Shown: one piece after another, positions 1 through 8,816 of the stretch
Numbering within the stretch: the first letter of the stretch is position 1
Layout: each line of letters starts with the position of its first letter
Assembly: GCF_000691145.1 (NCBI RefSeq)
Contig: NZ_ASJC01000001.1
Span: 620,001 to 684,000 of the forward strand
Direction: 5' to 3'
DNA length: 64,000 bases
Origin: Bacillus altitudinis 41KF2b
GTDB lineage: Bacteria; Bacillota; Bacilli; Bacillales; Bacillaceae
The notes under the pieces: model-generated
The model's database searches: none
The model's input: the letters and a program-made list of their open reading frames with translations, nothing else
Told to the model about the DNA's origin: nothing
Made by a program: the position numbers and the translations under genes

Positions 1-2426
1 TTACCCAAATTTTTATGGTCGCCATCATGTTTGGGATTGGAACCGACTACTGCATCCTGTTGCTAAGCCGGTTTAAAGAAGAACTATCTCACGGAAAAGA
101 TAAGATTGAGGCGATTATTACAACATATAAGACGGCAGGTAAAACCGTTTTATTCAGCGGAATTGCTGTCCTCATTGGTTTTACATGTATCGGTTTAGCT
201 GAATTCCAACTGTATAAATCAGCTGTCGCCGTGGCGGTTGGTGTTGCCGTGTTAATTGTGGCACTGCTCACTGTCGTTCCATTCTTTATGGCGGTTTTAG
301 GAAAAGTGTTATTTTGGCCGATCAAAGGCGATATTGCCCACCCACAATCGAAAATGTGGGAAACAGCCGGTCGTTTTTCATTTAAGAAACCACTTCTCAG
401 CTTGCTAATCGTTGCAATTATTACCCTTCCAGCGATTCTTATGTATAAAGGAACACTTTCATATAACAACCTAGACGAAATCGGCAATAAATACGAATCC
501 GTCAATGCATTTAATACGATCTCTGACAAATTTGGACCAGGTGAAGCTCTTCCAGCAACCGTTGTCGTGAAATCATCCGATCTTTTAGACAATAACGAAG
601 GTCTGATTGCTGTTGAAAAACTAAGCCGCGCCATTGAACAAACAGATGGCGTGAGTAAAGTGAGAAGTGCCACTCGTCCTGTTGGTAAAGGGCTGAATGA
701 TCTGTACGTGAAATCTCAAGCCAAAGAGCTAAATAGCGGGCTTGATAAAAGTAACGAAGGGTTGAAAAAGATCCAAGATGCTCTTACAACCATGAGTAAA
801 TCCATCGAGGATCAAACACCACAAATTAAAGCATCAGGAAAAGGCATTAACAAATTGATTTCTGGAACCGAATCCGTAAAATCAGGTATTCAAAACGTCG
901 AAAAAACGATGAGAGAACTGCAAACCTATATCGATCAAAACAAAAAAGGCGTTTCTGAAATTAAAGAAAGAATAAAGGGTGCGAAAAAGGAATTAACAGA
1001 TCAAGTCGCACAAGTGAATCAGCAAGTGGCACTGTATAAAAGCATTTCCAAAGAATTAAAAGCCGCATTGGCACAAGTCGATACGTCATCCTCTGCCGCA
1101 GCGGATGTGAAAGCTTTGATCAGTCAAGCGAATAAACAATTCAGTACACTTGAGCAGCAAATTCCGCAAGTGAAAGAAAATCAATCATATCAAGCCATCA
1201 AAGCTTCATATAAGGAACTTTCTACTACCTTGCAAGAAGGAGCCAAACAGGCTGACAGCTATGCAAAACAAGCAAAAGAAGCAAAAAAACAGCTTGAAGC
1301 AGCAGATGCTTTTATCGCAAAAGCTTCAGAGCAGCAAAAAGTGTTTACAAATCAAATTGATGAGCTGATTGCTGGCTTAGAAGCCATTGAAAACGGGCTA
1401 GATCAAACGTCTAAAGGCCAAGGGCAGTTAGCTGATGGTATGCCTAAACTTGCAAATGGAGCCGGCGACATCATTAATGGTCAAAAACAAATGAAAGAAA
1501 AAATTGGCGGCTTTGGTGACGATCTGACCAAGCTGACGGATGGTCTAAACAAAAGTGTCGACGGCCTTGAGAAAATTTCAAACGGCTTAATGGGTGCAGG
1601 AGACTACTTAGATGAACTGAAAAACGCGCCAGATCAAGACATGGCCGGTTGGTTTATTCCAAAAGATGTCCTGAAAAACAAAGCATTCAAGCAAGTGTTC
1701 GATTCCTATATGTCTGATGACCGCAAAATGACAAAGATTGACGTCATTTTAGAAGACAATCCTTATGGAAACGACGCCATGAAAACAATTAAACAAGTAG
1801 AAGCTTCGGTCAAACGTGCACTTCCTGAAACAAACCTAAAAGATGTTTCATTTGGCGTATCTGGTGTTTCAAGTATGAACGCTGATTTAAAACAGCTGTC
1901 AGACCAAGACTTCAATAAGACGGTTCTTTACATGATGATCGGTATTTTCTTAATACTAGTGATTCTCTTCCGTTCTCTCGTGATGCCGCTTTACTTAGTT
2001 GGATCGCTGATTTTAACGTACTTTACCGCCATTGGTGTAACAGAATTTATTTTCACCCATTTCTTCGGATATCCGGGCATCAACTGGGCTGTTCCATTCT
2101 TTGGCTTTGTCATCTTAATGGCGCTTGGAGTCGATTATTCGATTTTCTTAATGGAACGGTTCAATGAATACAAAACAAAAGACATCCAGTTTGCCATGAC
2201 TGAATCAATGAAAAATATGGGATCTGTTATTATGTCTGCTGCCGTCATTTTGGCAGGAACATTTGCAGCGATGCTGCCATCAGGTGTATTGTCACTCTTA
2301 CAGATTGCAACACTTGTTCTCACAGGGCTTTTATTGTATGCACTCGTTGTGCTACCATTGTTCGTACCTGTGATGGTCAAATTGTTCGGTTCAGCCAATT
2401 GGTTCCCATTTAAACGAAAAGAATAA
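1..2426 (+). CDS. MMPL family membrane exporter, 5' end outside the window
   Basis: The frame is open to the left edge, so the N-terminus is missing; about 803 residues from the first visible ATG at 15 remain. Segments resembling the MMPL/RND fold are visible: an N-terminal part with GTDY-type transmembrane motifs, a large extracytoplasmic domain (roughly residues 150-620), then five hydrophobic segments including LGVDYSIFLMERF near residue 700. The extracytoplasmic part is long, Lys/Gln/Ala-rich and coiled-coil-like, with repeated GL..I and G...L spacing as in YhgE/Pip-type proteins. MMPL proteins move lipids or small hydrophobic molecules using the proton gradient; the substrate here is unknown. 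It ends 29 bp before ymfI. In B. subtilis the peptidase genes ymfG/ymfH are upstream of ymfI, so this gene is an insertion relative to that species. Confidence 0.85.
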   Translation, partial: TQIFMVAIMFGIGTDYCILLLSRFKEELSHGKDKIEAIITTYKTAGKTVLFSGIAVLIGFTCIGLAEFQLYKSAVAVAVGVAVLIVALLTVVPFFMAVLGKVLFWPIKGDIAHPQSKMWETAGRFSFKKPLLSLLIVAIITLPAILMYKGTLSYNNLDEIGNKYESVNAFNTISDKFGPGEALPATVVVKSSDLLDNNEGLIAVEKLSRAIEQTDGVSKVRSATRPVGKGLNDLYVKSQAKELNSGLDKSNEGLKKIQDALTTMSKSIEDQTPQIKASGKGINKLISGTESVKSGIQNVEKTMRELQTYIDQNKKGVSEIKERIKGAKKELTDQVAQVNQQVALYKSISKELKAALAQVDTSSSAAADVKALISQANKQFSTLEQQIPQVKENQSYQAIKASYKELSTTLQEGAKQADSYAKQAKEAKKQLEAADAFIAKASEQQKVFTNQIDELIAGLEAIENGLDQTSKGQGQLADGMPKLANGAGDIINGQKQMKEKIGGFGDDLTKLTDGLNKSVDGLEKISNGLMGAGDYLDELKNAPDQDMAGWFIPKDVLKNKAFKQVFDSYMSDDRKMTKIDVILEDNPYGNDAMKTIKQVEASVKRALPETNLKDVSFGVSGVSSMNADLKQLSDQDFNKTVLYMMIGIFLILVILFRSLVMPLYLVGSLILTYFTAIGVTEFIFTHFFGYPGINWAVPFFGFVILMALGVDYSIFLMERFNEYKTKDIQFAMTESMKNMGSVIMSAAVILAGTFAAMLPSGVLSLLQIATLVLTGLLLYALVVLPLFVPVMVKLFGSANWFPFKRKE

Positions 2427-2455
2427 GGATTCCATAAAGAAAGTAGGAACAAAGT

Positions 2456-3184
2456 ATGAGTCGTTGGGCACTGATTACTGGTGCCAGTGGCGGAATTGGG
2501 CAGGCGACAGCCAAAAAGCTTGCCCAAGAAGGCTGCCATCTGATGCTCCATTATCATCAAAATGAACAAGCGACTAGTCGTCTTTCCGCTGATCTCAAAG
2601 AAACATATCAAGTAGAAACGTGCGTCGTCCAAGCTGATTTAGCGAAAACAGGCGGAGCAGCAGAGCTTGTCAGCCGCCTGCCGCTTGATCCAGATATTCT
2701 TGTTTTAAATAGCGGAAAGAGTCATGTTGGTTTAGTGACAGATACTGAAAAAGAAGTTCTAGCCAGCATGGTGCATCTTCATGTGACAAGTCCATATGAG
2801 CTTACCCAATCCATTTTGCCTGCCATGATTCAAAAAAAGTCAGGACATATTATTGCAGTTAGCTCAATATGGGGGGAAACGGGTGCCTCGTGTGAAGTAC
2901 TGTACAGTATGGTCAAGGGTGCTCAAAATGCCTTCATTAAGGGGCTTGCCAAAGAGCTTGCCCCAAGTGGAATTAGAGCAAATGCAGTCTCACCAGGTGC
3001 GGTTCAGACTGATATGATGAAAAGCTTCACACAAGAAGACCTTGCGATGATGGAAGAGGAGATTCCACTAGGCCGTCTTGCCGCACCTGAAGAGATAGCC
3101 GATGCCATTTGGTTTCTTGCCTCCAAGCAGTCAAGTTATATCACAGGTCAAATTTTATCTGTCAATGGCGGCTGGTACTGTTAA
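2456..3184 (+). CDS. ymfI: SDR-family reductase, EF-P 5-aminopentanone reductase
   Basis: A 242-residue short-chain dehydrogenase. The NAD(P)-binding TGASGGIG motif is at residues 7-14, the catalytic Ser lies in AVSSIWG and the Tyr/Lys pair in YSMVKGA. The C-terminus has the usual ITGQ and VNGGW end. In B. subtilis YmfI reduces the 5-aminopentanone group on Lys32 of elongation factor P to 5-aminopentanol, which matters for translation of polyproline stretches and swarming. The assignment to YmfI rests on gene order (followed by ymfJ, ymfK and rodZ) as well as sequence. A generic 3-oxoacyl-ACP reductase is the alternative. Confidence 0.85.
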   Translation: MSRWALITGASGGIGQATAKKLAQEGCHLMLHYHQNEQATSRLSADLKETYQVETCVVQADLAKTGGAAELVSRLPLDPDILVLNSGKSHVGLVTDTEKEVLASMVHLHVTSPYELTQSILPAMIQKKSGHIIAVSSIWGETGASCEVLYSMVKGAQNAFIKGLAKELAPSGIRANAVSPGAVQTDMMKSFTQEDLAMMEEEIPLGRLAAPEEIADAIWFLASKQSSYITGQILSVNGGWYC

Positions 3185-3257
3185 AAAACGTGTATAATTC
3201 GTCTCTCCATGACAAAAGCTATGGCTGTAATTCATCTTTTCGAATGGAGGAATCGAC

Positions 3258-3515
3258 ATGTCTGTACTTGAGAGCTGGGACCATTGGAAAAACTTTTTAG
3301 GTGACCGTTTAAATCATGCACAGGATAAAGGTTTATCAGATGATACCATCAATAACCTTGCGTATGAAATTGGCGGATACCTGGCTAATGAAGTTGAAGC
3401 AAAGAATGAGCAAGAAAGAGTACTTTCTGACCTTTGGAGCGTTGCATCAGAAGATGAGCAGCGTGCCATTGCAAACATGATGGTCAAGCTAGTTGAAAAT
3501 AATAGCTCGCACTAA
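3258..3515 (+). CDS. ymfJ: DUF3243 family protein YmfJ
   Basis: An 85-residue acidic cytoplasmic protein starting at ATG 3258 after a GGAGG site. It matches the YmfJ/DUF3243 pattern: an N-terminal W..WK.FL..R motif and a helical C-terminal half ending in ANMMVKLVE. The biochemical role is unknown. It lies between ymfI and ymfK as in B. subtilis and is closed by a strong terminator. Confidence 0.85.
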   Translation: MSVLESWDHWKNFLGDRLNHAQDKGLSDDTINNLAYEIGGYLANEVEAKNEQERVLSDLWSVASEDEQRAIANMMVKLVENNSSH

Positions 3516-3517
3516 AC

Positions 3518-3550
3518 AAAAAGAGAGGTCGTTTGTGCCTCTCTTTTTAT
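3518..3550 (+). terminator. Rho-independent terminator after ymfJ
   Basis: An AAAAAGAGAGG arm pairs with CCTCTCTTTTT across a short loop and is followed by a T-run, a few bases after the ymfJ stop. Confidence 0.85.
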
Positions 3551-3646
3551 TTTAACCGTTTAGCAACATTGTGCTTTCTAAAAATGTGAAAATGCTTTAT
3601 GATAAAGGAAGGTAAAAATTTGCCACAATGAAGGGGGTAATATCAT

Positions 3647-4438
3647 TTGGCAAAGCTCGAATGGTATTTTGAATATGAGATACAGGTGAACCGTCCCGGA
3701 CTTTTAGGAGACATTTCTTCTTTAATGGGGATGCTTTCAATTAATATTGTGACAATTAATGGTGTTGATGTATCAAGACGCGGCATGCTTCTTCGATGTG
3801 ACCACACAGACCAAATTAAGCGGCTTGAATCAATTTTAAATACAATGGAAACGATAAAAGTAACGAAACTAAGACAGCCAAAACTTCGTGACCGTTTAGC
3901 TGTTCGTCATGGAAGATACATTCAGCGTGATGCGGATGACAAAAAGACGTTCCGTTTTGAAAGGGACGAGCTTGGTCTACTTGTCGATTTTATGGCTGAA
4001 TTATTTAAAAAAGAAGGACATAAATTGATTGGAATTCGCGGAATGCCGCGGGTTGGAAAAACAGAATCAATTGTTGCTTCAAGTGTATGTGCAAGTAAGA
4101 GGTGGCTGTTTGTATCGTCGACTCTTTTGAAACAGACCATTCGCAGTCAGCTGATTGCAGATGAATACAGCCCAGATAACGTCTTTATTATTGATGGGAT
4201 TGTGTCGACAAGAAGAGGTTCTGAAAAGCACTTGCAGCTTTTAAGAGAAATTATGAGACTGCCTGCTACAAAGGTGGTAGAGCATCCAGATATCTTTATT
4301 CAAAATTCAGAATATACAATGGATGATTTCGACTACATCATTGAATTGCGTAATAGTGCAGACGAAGAAATTACATACGAGCACGCAGAAGAACCACAAG
4401 TATTTGATCATTCTGGTTTTTCTGGCTTCGATTTTTAA
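3647..4438 (+). CDS. ymfK: DUF3388 protein YmfK with ACT-like and P-loop-like parts
   Basis: A 263-residue protein starting at TTG 3647, preceded by AAGGGGG with 8 nt spacing. The first ~75 residues (VNRPGLLGDISSLMGML) read like an ACT domain, the small regulatory fold that binds amino acids. Residues ~128-140 contain GIRGMPRVGKTESI, a Walker-A-like G-x4-GKT pattern, and a hydrophobic DIF/FII segment follows. No function is established that I know of. It precedes rodZ with a 23-bp gap, as in B. subtilis, and is probably co-transcribed with it. Whether the P-loop-like motif binds nucleotide is inference. Confidence 0.8.
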   Translation: MAKLEWYFEYEIQVNRPGLLGDISSLMGMLSINIVTINGVDVSRRGMLLRCDHTDQIKRLESILNTMETIKVTKLRQPKLRDRLAVRHGRYIQRDADDKKTFRFERDELGLLVDFMAELFKKEGHKLIGIRGMPRVGKTESIVASSVCASKRWLFVSSTLLKQTIRSQLIADEYSPDNVFIIDGIVSTRRGSEKHLQLLREIMRLPATKVVEHPDIFIQNSEYTMDDFDYIIELRNSADEEITYEHAEEPQVFDHSGFSGFDF

Positions 4439-4461
4439 TATGGTAATGGTAGGTGTTTGTT

Positions 4462-5373
4462 TTGACTGAATTGGGAAAACGGCTCGTTGAGGCCAGAGAG
4501 GAAAAAGGGATGTCGCTGGAGGATTTGATGGCGGCTACCAAAATCCAAAAGCGCTATTTGCTAGCAATAGAACAAGGAAACTATGATATCATTCCAGGTA
4601 AATTTTACGTCAGAGCGTTTATTAAACAATATGCCGAAGCCGTTGGACTGAATCCTGAACAATTGTTCGAAGAGTTTCGTAAAGATGTACCAAGCACGTA
4701 TAACGATGAAGTGTCTGATAAATTATCAAATATTAAACCGCAACGAGAGCTGCCAAAGCCTGCCTCAAAGGTACTGGAGCTGCTTCCGACGATTTTAATC
4801 ATTGGAGGGATCCTTGTGGTGATCGCTATCATTTATGTGATCGTTCAAGCGGTTAATCATGATAGCGGACAAAAAAATAATCAGGCGGCTCCTCAGCAAT
4901 CAGAATCAAAATACGAAGTGTCTAAGGATTCATCGCTTGCAAAGGATCAAAAGAAAAAGGAAAAAGCTTCGTCAGATGATCAAGAAAAATCATCTGAAAA
5001 AGACGATTCCTCAAAGGATTCATCTAAAGACGATGAAGATGTTTCTTTGAAGGCGACGAATACAGAGGGTTCTACGACAACGTATGAAGTATCAGGTGCA
5101 GAAGAGATGGAGCTAACCATTTCTGCCTCACAAGCTTCATGGCTTCGTGTGAGAGACGAATCTGGAAAAGTGCTGAAGATGGGTGAATTGAAAGATGGCG
5201 AATCGTTTAAAACAGACTTGACTGATCTTTCCCAAGTCGATATTCGCTTAGGAAATGCATCGGGAATCGATATTAAAGTCAATGACGAAACGCTGAAGTA
5301 CGAATTAGACCCTAAAAACACCATGACACAAAACATTGTGATTGTGAATAAAGGAAAGGAAAAGTCATCTTAA
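4462..5373 (+). CDS. rodZ: RodZ-like cytoskeletal helix-turn-helix membrane protein
   Basis: I chose TTG 4462 (303 residues) because a GGTAGGTG site ends 6 nt upstream; the in-frame GTG at 4453 lies inside that site. Residues 1-75 form an Xre-type HTH (LGKRLVEAREEKGMSLEDL). Next come a linker, one transmembrane helix near residues 110-132 (PTILIIGGILVVIAIIYVIV), a low-complexity Ser/Lys/Asp segment, and a C-terminal DUF4115 beta domain. RodZ links MreB filaments to the membrane and supports rod shape. The B. subtilis counterpart is YmfM. It sits directly before pgsA, its conserved neighbour. Confidence 0.88.
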   Translation: MTELGKRLVEAREEKGMSLEDLMAATKIQKRYLLAIEQGNYDIIPGKFYVRAFIKQYAEAVGLNPEQLFEEFRKDVPSTYNDEVSDKLSNIKPQRELPKPASKVLELLPTILIIGGILVVIAIIYVIVQAVNHDSGQKNNQAAPQQSESKYEVSKDSSLAKDQKKKEKASSDDQEKSSEKDDSSKDSSKDDEDVSLKATNTEGSTTTYEVSGAEEMELTISASQASWLRVRDESGKVLKMGELKDGESFKTDLTDLSQVDIRLGNASGIDIKVNDETLKYELDPKNTMTQNIVIVNKGKEKSS

Positions 5374-5395
5374 GCAAGTAGATGACTTTTCTTTT
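5361..5395 (+). terminator. Terminator overlapping the rodZ 3' end
   Basis: AAAGTCATCT and AGATGACTTTT form a stem around the rodZ stop codon, followed by CTTTTG. It would separate rodZ from pgsA transcription at least partially. Confidence 0.7.
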
Positions 5396-5446
5396 GTTCC
5401 TACTATTATATACATAAAAAAATGCCTTATTGGAGGATTGGAATTC

Positions 5447-6028
5447 ATGTTTAACTTACCGAATAAAATTACTCTTTCTAGGATCGCCTTGATTCCTGTG
5501 TTTATGTTGATTATGCTTGCTCCATTAGATTGGGGTGTTGCGCGCTTTGGTGACGTCAGCATCGAAGTCACTCACCTTGTTGGAGCGATCTTGTTTATTG
5601 TCGCTTCGACAACCGACTGGATTGATGGTTACTATGCACGTAAGCTCAATTTAGTCACAAACTTTGGTAAATTTTTAGATCCGCTTGCAGATAAATTGCT
5701 TGTTTCAGCGGCTTTAATTATACTTGTTCAATACAATCTCACACCGGCATGGATGGCAATTGTGATCATTAGCCGTGAATTTGCTGTAACAGGCCTAAGG
5801 CTTGTCTTAGCTGGAGGCGGTGAAGTGGTCGCAGCCAATATGCTTGGAAAAGTGAAGACGTGGGCGCAAATCATTGCGATTTCGGCACTTCTTTTGCATA
5901 ACCTGCCGTTTGAACTTGTATCATTCCCATTTGGTGATCTTGCTATGTGGGTAGCGGTGTTCTTCACTGTTGTCTCAGGCTGGGATTACTTTGCGAAAAA
6001 CTGGGAAGCCTTAAAGAATTCTAACTAA
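5447..6028 (+). CDS. pgsA: CDP-diacylglycerol-glycerol-3-phosphate 3-phosphatidyltransferase
   Basis: A 193-residue integral membrane enzyme that makes phosphatidylglycerol phosphate, the committed step to phosphatidylglycerol and cardiolipin. The start ATG 5447 has GGAGG 10 nt upstream, giving the same length as the B. subtilis protein; a TTG at 5438 is too close to that site. The CDP-alcohol phosphatidyltransferase signature is visible as [28 protein letters not shown] (given here as two adjoining pieces, [11 protein letters not shown] and [11 protein letters not shown]), holding the D..DG..AR...G...D...D metal-binding residues. Four or more hydrophobic segments follow. It forms a block with cinA, 16 bp downstream. 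Confidence 0.97.
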   Translation: MFNLPNKITLSRIALIPVFMLIMLAPLDWGVARFGDVSIEVTHLVGAILFIVASTTDWIDGYYARKLNLVTNFGKFLDPLADKLLVSAALIILVQYNLTPAWMAIVIISREFAVTGLRLVLAGGGEVVAANMLGKVKTWAQIIAISALLLHNLPFELVSFPFGDLAMWVAVFFTVVSGWDYFAKNWEALKNSN

Positions 6029-6044
6029 AAAGGACGTGTACGCT

Positions 6045-7295
6045 TTGAAGTCAGAGAGAAAAGCAGAAATTATTGCAGTCGGTTCCGAACTTTTGCTAGG
6101 GCAAATTACGAATACGAATGCACAATTCATCAGCAAACAACTAGCTGAAATTGGTGTGAATGTTTATTACCACACAGCAGTTGGTGACAATCCAGAGCGT
6201 TTAAAAAGGGCCATTCAAGTGGCACAGGAAAGATCGAATTTTATTATCTTCTCAGGGGGTCTTGGACCAACGAAAGATGATTTAACAAAAGAAACCATTG
6301 CGAGTACGCTCGGTAAAGAGCTTGTGCTAAATGAAGAAGCATTTGAGTCTATTCAAGAATACTTCCGTAAAACCGGACGTGATATGTCACCGAACAACCG
6401 TAAACAGGCGCTCGTTCTAGAGGGATCTGATGTGCTCGTAAACCGTTTCGGAATGGCACCTGGTATGTTTATACAAGAGGGAGATACGTTTTACATTCTG
6501 CTCCCTGGACCGCCAAGTGAATTGCATCCGATGTTTGAAAACGAAGCGAAGCCGCTTATTTCTGAAAAACTCGGCCTAAAGGAAAAAATCGTGTCTGTTG
6601 TCTTGCGTTTCTTTGGCATCGGTGAATCTCAGCTGGAAACAGATCTTGAAGATTTAATTGATGCACAGACCAATCCGACGATTGCACCGCTTGCAGCTGA
6701 CGGGGAAGTGACGCTAAGGCTGACAGCCAAGCATGAGGATGAAAAAGAAACAGAGCGTCTGTTAAAAGAAACAGAAGCACAAATTTTAGAACGGGTCGGC
6801 GAGTACTTCTACGGATATGGTGATACATCTCTTGCCTTTGAAGCTTCAAAGGCCTTGCATGAACACGGGAAAACAGTAGCAGCAGCTGAAAGCCTGACTG
6901 GTGGTATGTTTTCAGAGTGGCTGACAGATCTCGAAGGGGCATCATCCATTTTAAACGGTAGTGTGGTTTGTTACACAAATCAAGTCAAGCAGCAAGTGCT
7001 GGGCTGCCGTGAAGAAACATTGTCTTCTCATGGTGCTGTCAGCAAAGAGTGTGCGTTAGAGCTCGCAGAAGGCGTTAGAAAACTGACGGGAAGCGATATC
7101 GGTATTAGCTTTACAGGTGTGGCAGGTCCTGAACCACACGAAGGACAGCCGGTTGGAAAAGTATTTATCGGGCTATCGACAAAAGATCAGACAGACGTGT
7201 TTGAATGGATGTTTACTGGCAGCCGATCAGGCATTCGCAAGCGTGCTGTGAAATATGGTTTGCACCACCTTCTCAAATTATTAAAAGAAAGTTAA
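6045..7295 (+). CDS. cinA: CinA, competence/damage-inducible protein
   Basis: A 416-residue protein if translated from TTG 6045, which lies 10 nt after AAAAAGGA; a GTG at 6036 is only one base from that site. Residues ~5-170 are the MoaB-like COG1058 domain ([25 protein letters not shown]). The C-terminal ~150 residues are the CinA/PncC domain with [10 protein letters not shown] and FTGVAGP. Related enzymes are ADP-ribose pyrophosphatases or nicotinamide-mononucleotide deamidases. In competent bacilli cinA is transcribed with recA, and the protein associates with RecA. Here a hairpin and a separate recA promoter lie in between. Confidence 0.96.
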   Translation: MKSERKAEIIAVGSELLLGQITNTNAQFISKQLAEIGVNVYYHTAVGDNPERLKRAIQVAQERSNFIIFSGGLGPTKDDLTKETIASTLGKELVLNEEAFESIQEYFRKTGRDMSPNNRKQALVLEGSDVLVNRFGMAPGMFIQEGDTFYILLPGPPSELHPMFENEAKPLISEKLGLKEKIVSVVLRFFGIGESQLETDLEDLIDAQTNPTIAPLAADGEVTLRLTAKHEDEKETERLLKETEAQILERVGEYFYGYGDTSLAFEASKALHEHGKTVAAAESLTGGMFSEWLTDLEGASSILNGSVVCYTNQVKQQVLGCREETLSSHGAVSKECALELAEGVRKLTGSDIGISFTGVAGPEPHEGQPVGKVFIGLSTKDQTDVFEWMFTGSRSGIRKRAVKYGLHHLLKLLKES

Positions 7296-7325
7296 TTTTG
7301 GTTTTTATGAGGTTTACTCCTTTAT

Positions 7326-7365
7326 AAAAGAGCGTTTTTTCTAATAGAAACAGCTCTTTTCTTAA
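7326..7365 (+). terminator. Probable terminator or attenuator between cinA and recA
   Basis: AAAAGAGC at 7326 pairs with GCTCTTTT at 7353, followed by only a short T-rich tail, so read-through from cinA into recA remains plausible. Confidence 0.55.
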
Positions 7366-7385
7366 ATAATCTGCCAAGAAAAAAT

Positions 7386-7436
7386 CGAATATGTGTTCGT
7401 TTTTTTCTTGGCAAATGACGTAAAACAAGGTATAGT
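7386..7436 (+). promoter_or_regulatory. recA promoter with LexA (SOS) box
   Basis: CGAAT-ATGT-GTTCG at 7386-7399 is one base from the Bacillus SOS consensus CGAAC-N4-GTTCG. It lies just upstream of a -35 TTGGCA (7408-7413) and -10 TATAGT (7431-7436) separated by exactly 17 bp. LexA binding here would hold recA down until DNA damage. Consensus values are established knowledge; the placement is read from the sequence. Confidence 0.85.
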
Positions 7437-7472
7437 ATAGATAGTGGAATTGATAAAGGAGGAAACAATAGA

Positions 7473-8516
7473 ATGAGTGATCGTCAAGCAGCCTTAGATA
7501 TGGCTCTTAAACAAATAGAAAAACAGTTTGGTAAAGGCTCTATTATGAAACTAGGAGAGCAAACAGATACACGTATTTCAACAGTACCTAGTGGTTCGTT
7601 AGCACTTGATACTGCGCTTGGAATAGGTGGATACCCTCGCGGCCGTATTATTGAAGTATATGGTCCAGAGAGTTCTGGTAAAACGACAGTAGCACTTCAT
7701 GCGATTGCTGAGGTTCAGCAGCAGGGAGGACAAGCTGCATTTATCGATGCGGAGCATGCGCTAGATCCAGTTTACGCTCAAAAATTAGGTGTCAACATTG
7801 ATGAGTTATTGCTTTCTCAGCCGGATACAGGAGAACAAGCACTTGAAATTGCAGAAGCACTTGTTCGTAGTGGTGCAGTTGATATTGTTGTCATTGACTC
7901 AGTAGCTGCTCTTGTACCAAAAGCAGAGATCGAAGGAGACATGGGAGATTCACACGTTGGTCTTCAAGCACGTTTGATGTCTCAAGCACTTCGTAAACTA
8001 TCTGGTGCTATCAACAAATCAAAAACAATTGCGATCTTTATTAACCAAATTCGTGAAAAAGTAGGGGTTATGTTTGGTAATCCTGAAACAACGCCTGGTG
8101 GACGTGCACTTAAGTTCTATTCATCTGTTCGTTTAGAAGTACGCCGTGCTGAACAGTTGAAACAAGGGAACGACATCATGGGGAACAAAACGAGAATTAA
8201 AGTTGTGAAAAACAAAGTGGCACCGCCATTCCGTATTGCCGAAGTAGACATTATGTACGGTGAAGGGATCTCGAAAGAGGGAGAAATCATCGACCTTGGA
8301 AGCGAACTAGATATCGTACAAAAGAGCGGGGCTTGGTATTCTTATCAAGAGGAACGTCTTGGACAAGGACGTGAAAATGCGAAGCAATTCCTAAAAGAGA
8401 ATAAAGACATTCTTCTTATGATTCAAGAGCAGATCAGGGAGCACTACGGTTTGGATACAAACGGAGTGAAATCAACTGACGAAGAAGGACAAGAAGAATT
8501 GGAATTGAATGACTAA
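7473..8516 (+). CDS. recA: Recombinase RecA
   Basis: A 347-residue recombinase that coats single-stranded DNA, drives strand exchange and triggers LexA self-cleavage. The Walker A motif GPESSGKTT is near residues 66-74. Walker B-like [12 protein letters not shown]-binding loop L1 ([14 protein letters not shown]) and the L2 region [11 protein letters not shown] are all present, and the C-terminus is acidic as usual. The start ATG follows AAAGGAGG. No intein or frameshift is seen. In B. subtilis pbpX follows recA; here the next gene is rny. Confidence 0.99.
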   Translation: MSDRQAALDMALKQIEKQFGKGSIMKLGEQTDTRISTVPSGSLALDTALGIGGYPRGRIIEVYGPESSGKTTVALHAIAEVQQQGGQAAFIDAEHALDPVYAQKLGVNIDELLLSQPDTGEQALEIAEALVRSGAVDIVVIDSVAALVPKAEIEGDMGDSHVGLQARLMSQALRKLSGAINKSKTIAIFINQIREKVGVMFGNPETTPGGRALKFYSSVRLEVRRAEQLKQGNDIMGNKTRIKVVKNKVAPPFRIAEVDIMYGEGISKEGEIIDLGSELDIVQKSGAWYSYQEERLGQGRENAKQFLKENKDILLMIQEQIREHYGLDTNGVKSTDEEGQEELELND

Positions 8517-8544
8517 AAAGACGCTGAAAAGCGTCTTTTTTTTA
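8514..8544 (+). terminator. recA terminator
   Basis: AAAAGACGC and GCGTCTTTTTTTT flank a TGAAAA loop directly after the recA stop codon: a classic strong intrinsic terminator. Confidence 0.92.
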
Positions 8545-8816
8545 CAATTACATAACAGCTAGCGGGTCAAAAGTTCTGTCTTTGCTTGAAATAACGACTT
8601 ACGCCTTAGTCTGACTAGCTTGACAAGTATTTCCGACACAATTACAATGGGAATGTATCACTTGTTTTTCTTAACATGATTGATAACTAATTTAAACTTG
8701 ACAAGGGCAGTGAGGATCTCATTCCCTGTGAAGGCCCTGTATGTTGAGACACAAAACAATGTACATGCCGACACTTTATTTGTAAAACCAAGTTCATAGC
8801 AAGAGGAGGTGAAAAT
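8545..8816 (+). promoter_or_regulatory. rny leader region with sigma-A promoter
   Basis: This 272-bp gap holds no convincing gene. TTGACA at 8620-8625 and TACAAT at 8643-8648 with 17 bp spacing give a good sigma-A promoter. A second TTGACA at 8698 has no good -10. About 160 nt would remain as 5' leader before the AGAGGAGGTG site of rny. B. subtilis has pbpX at this position and I see no remnant of it. Confidence 0.65.
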
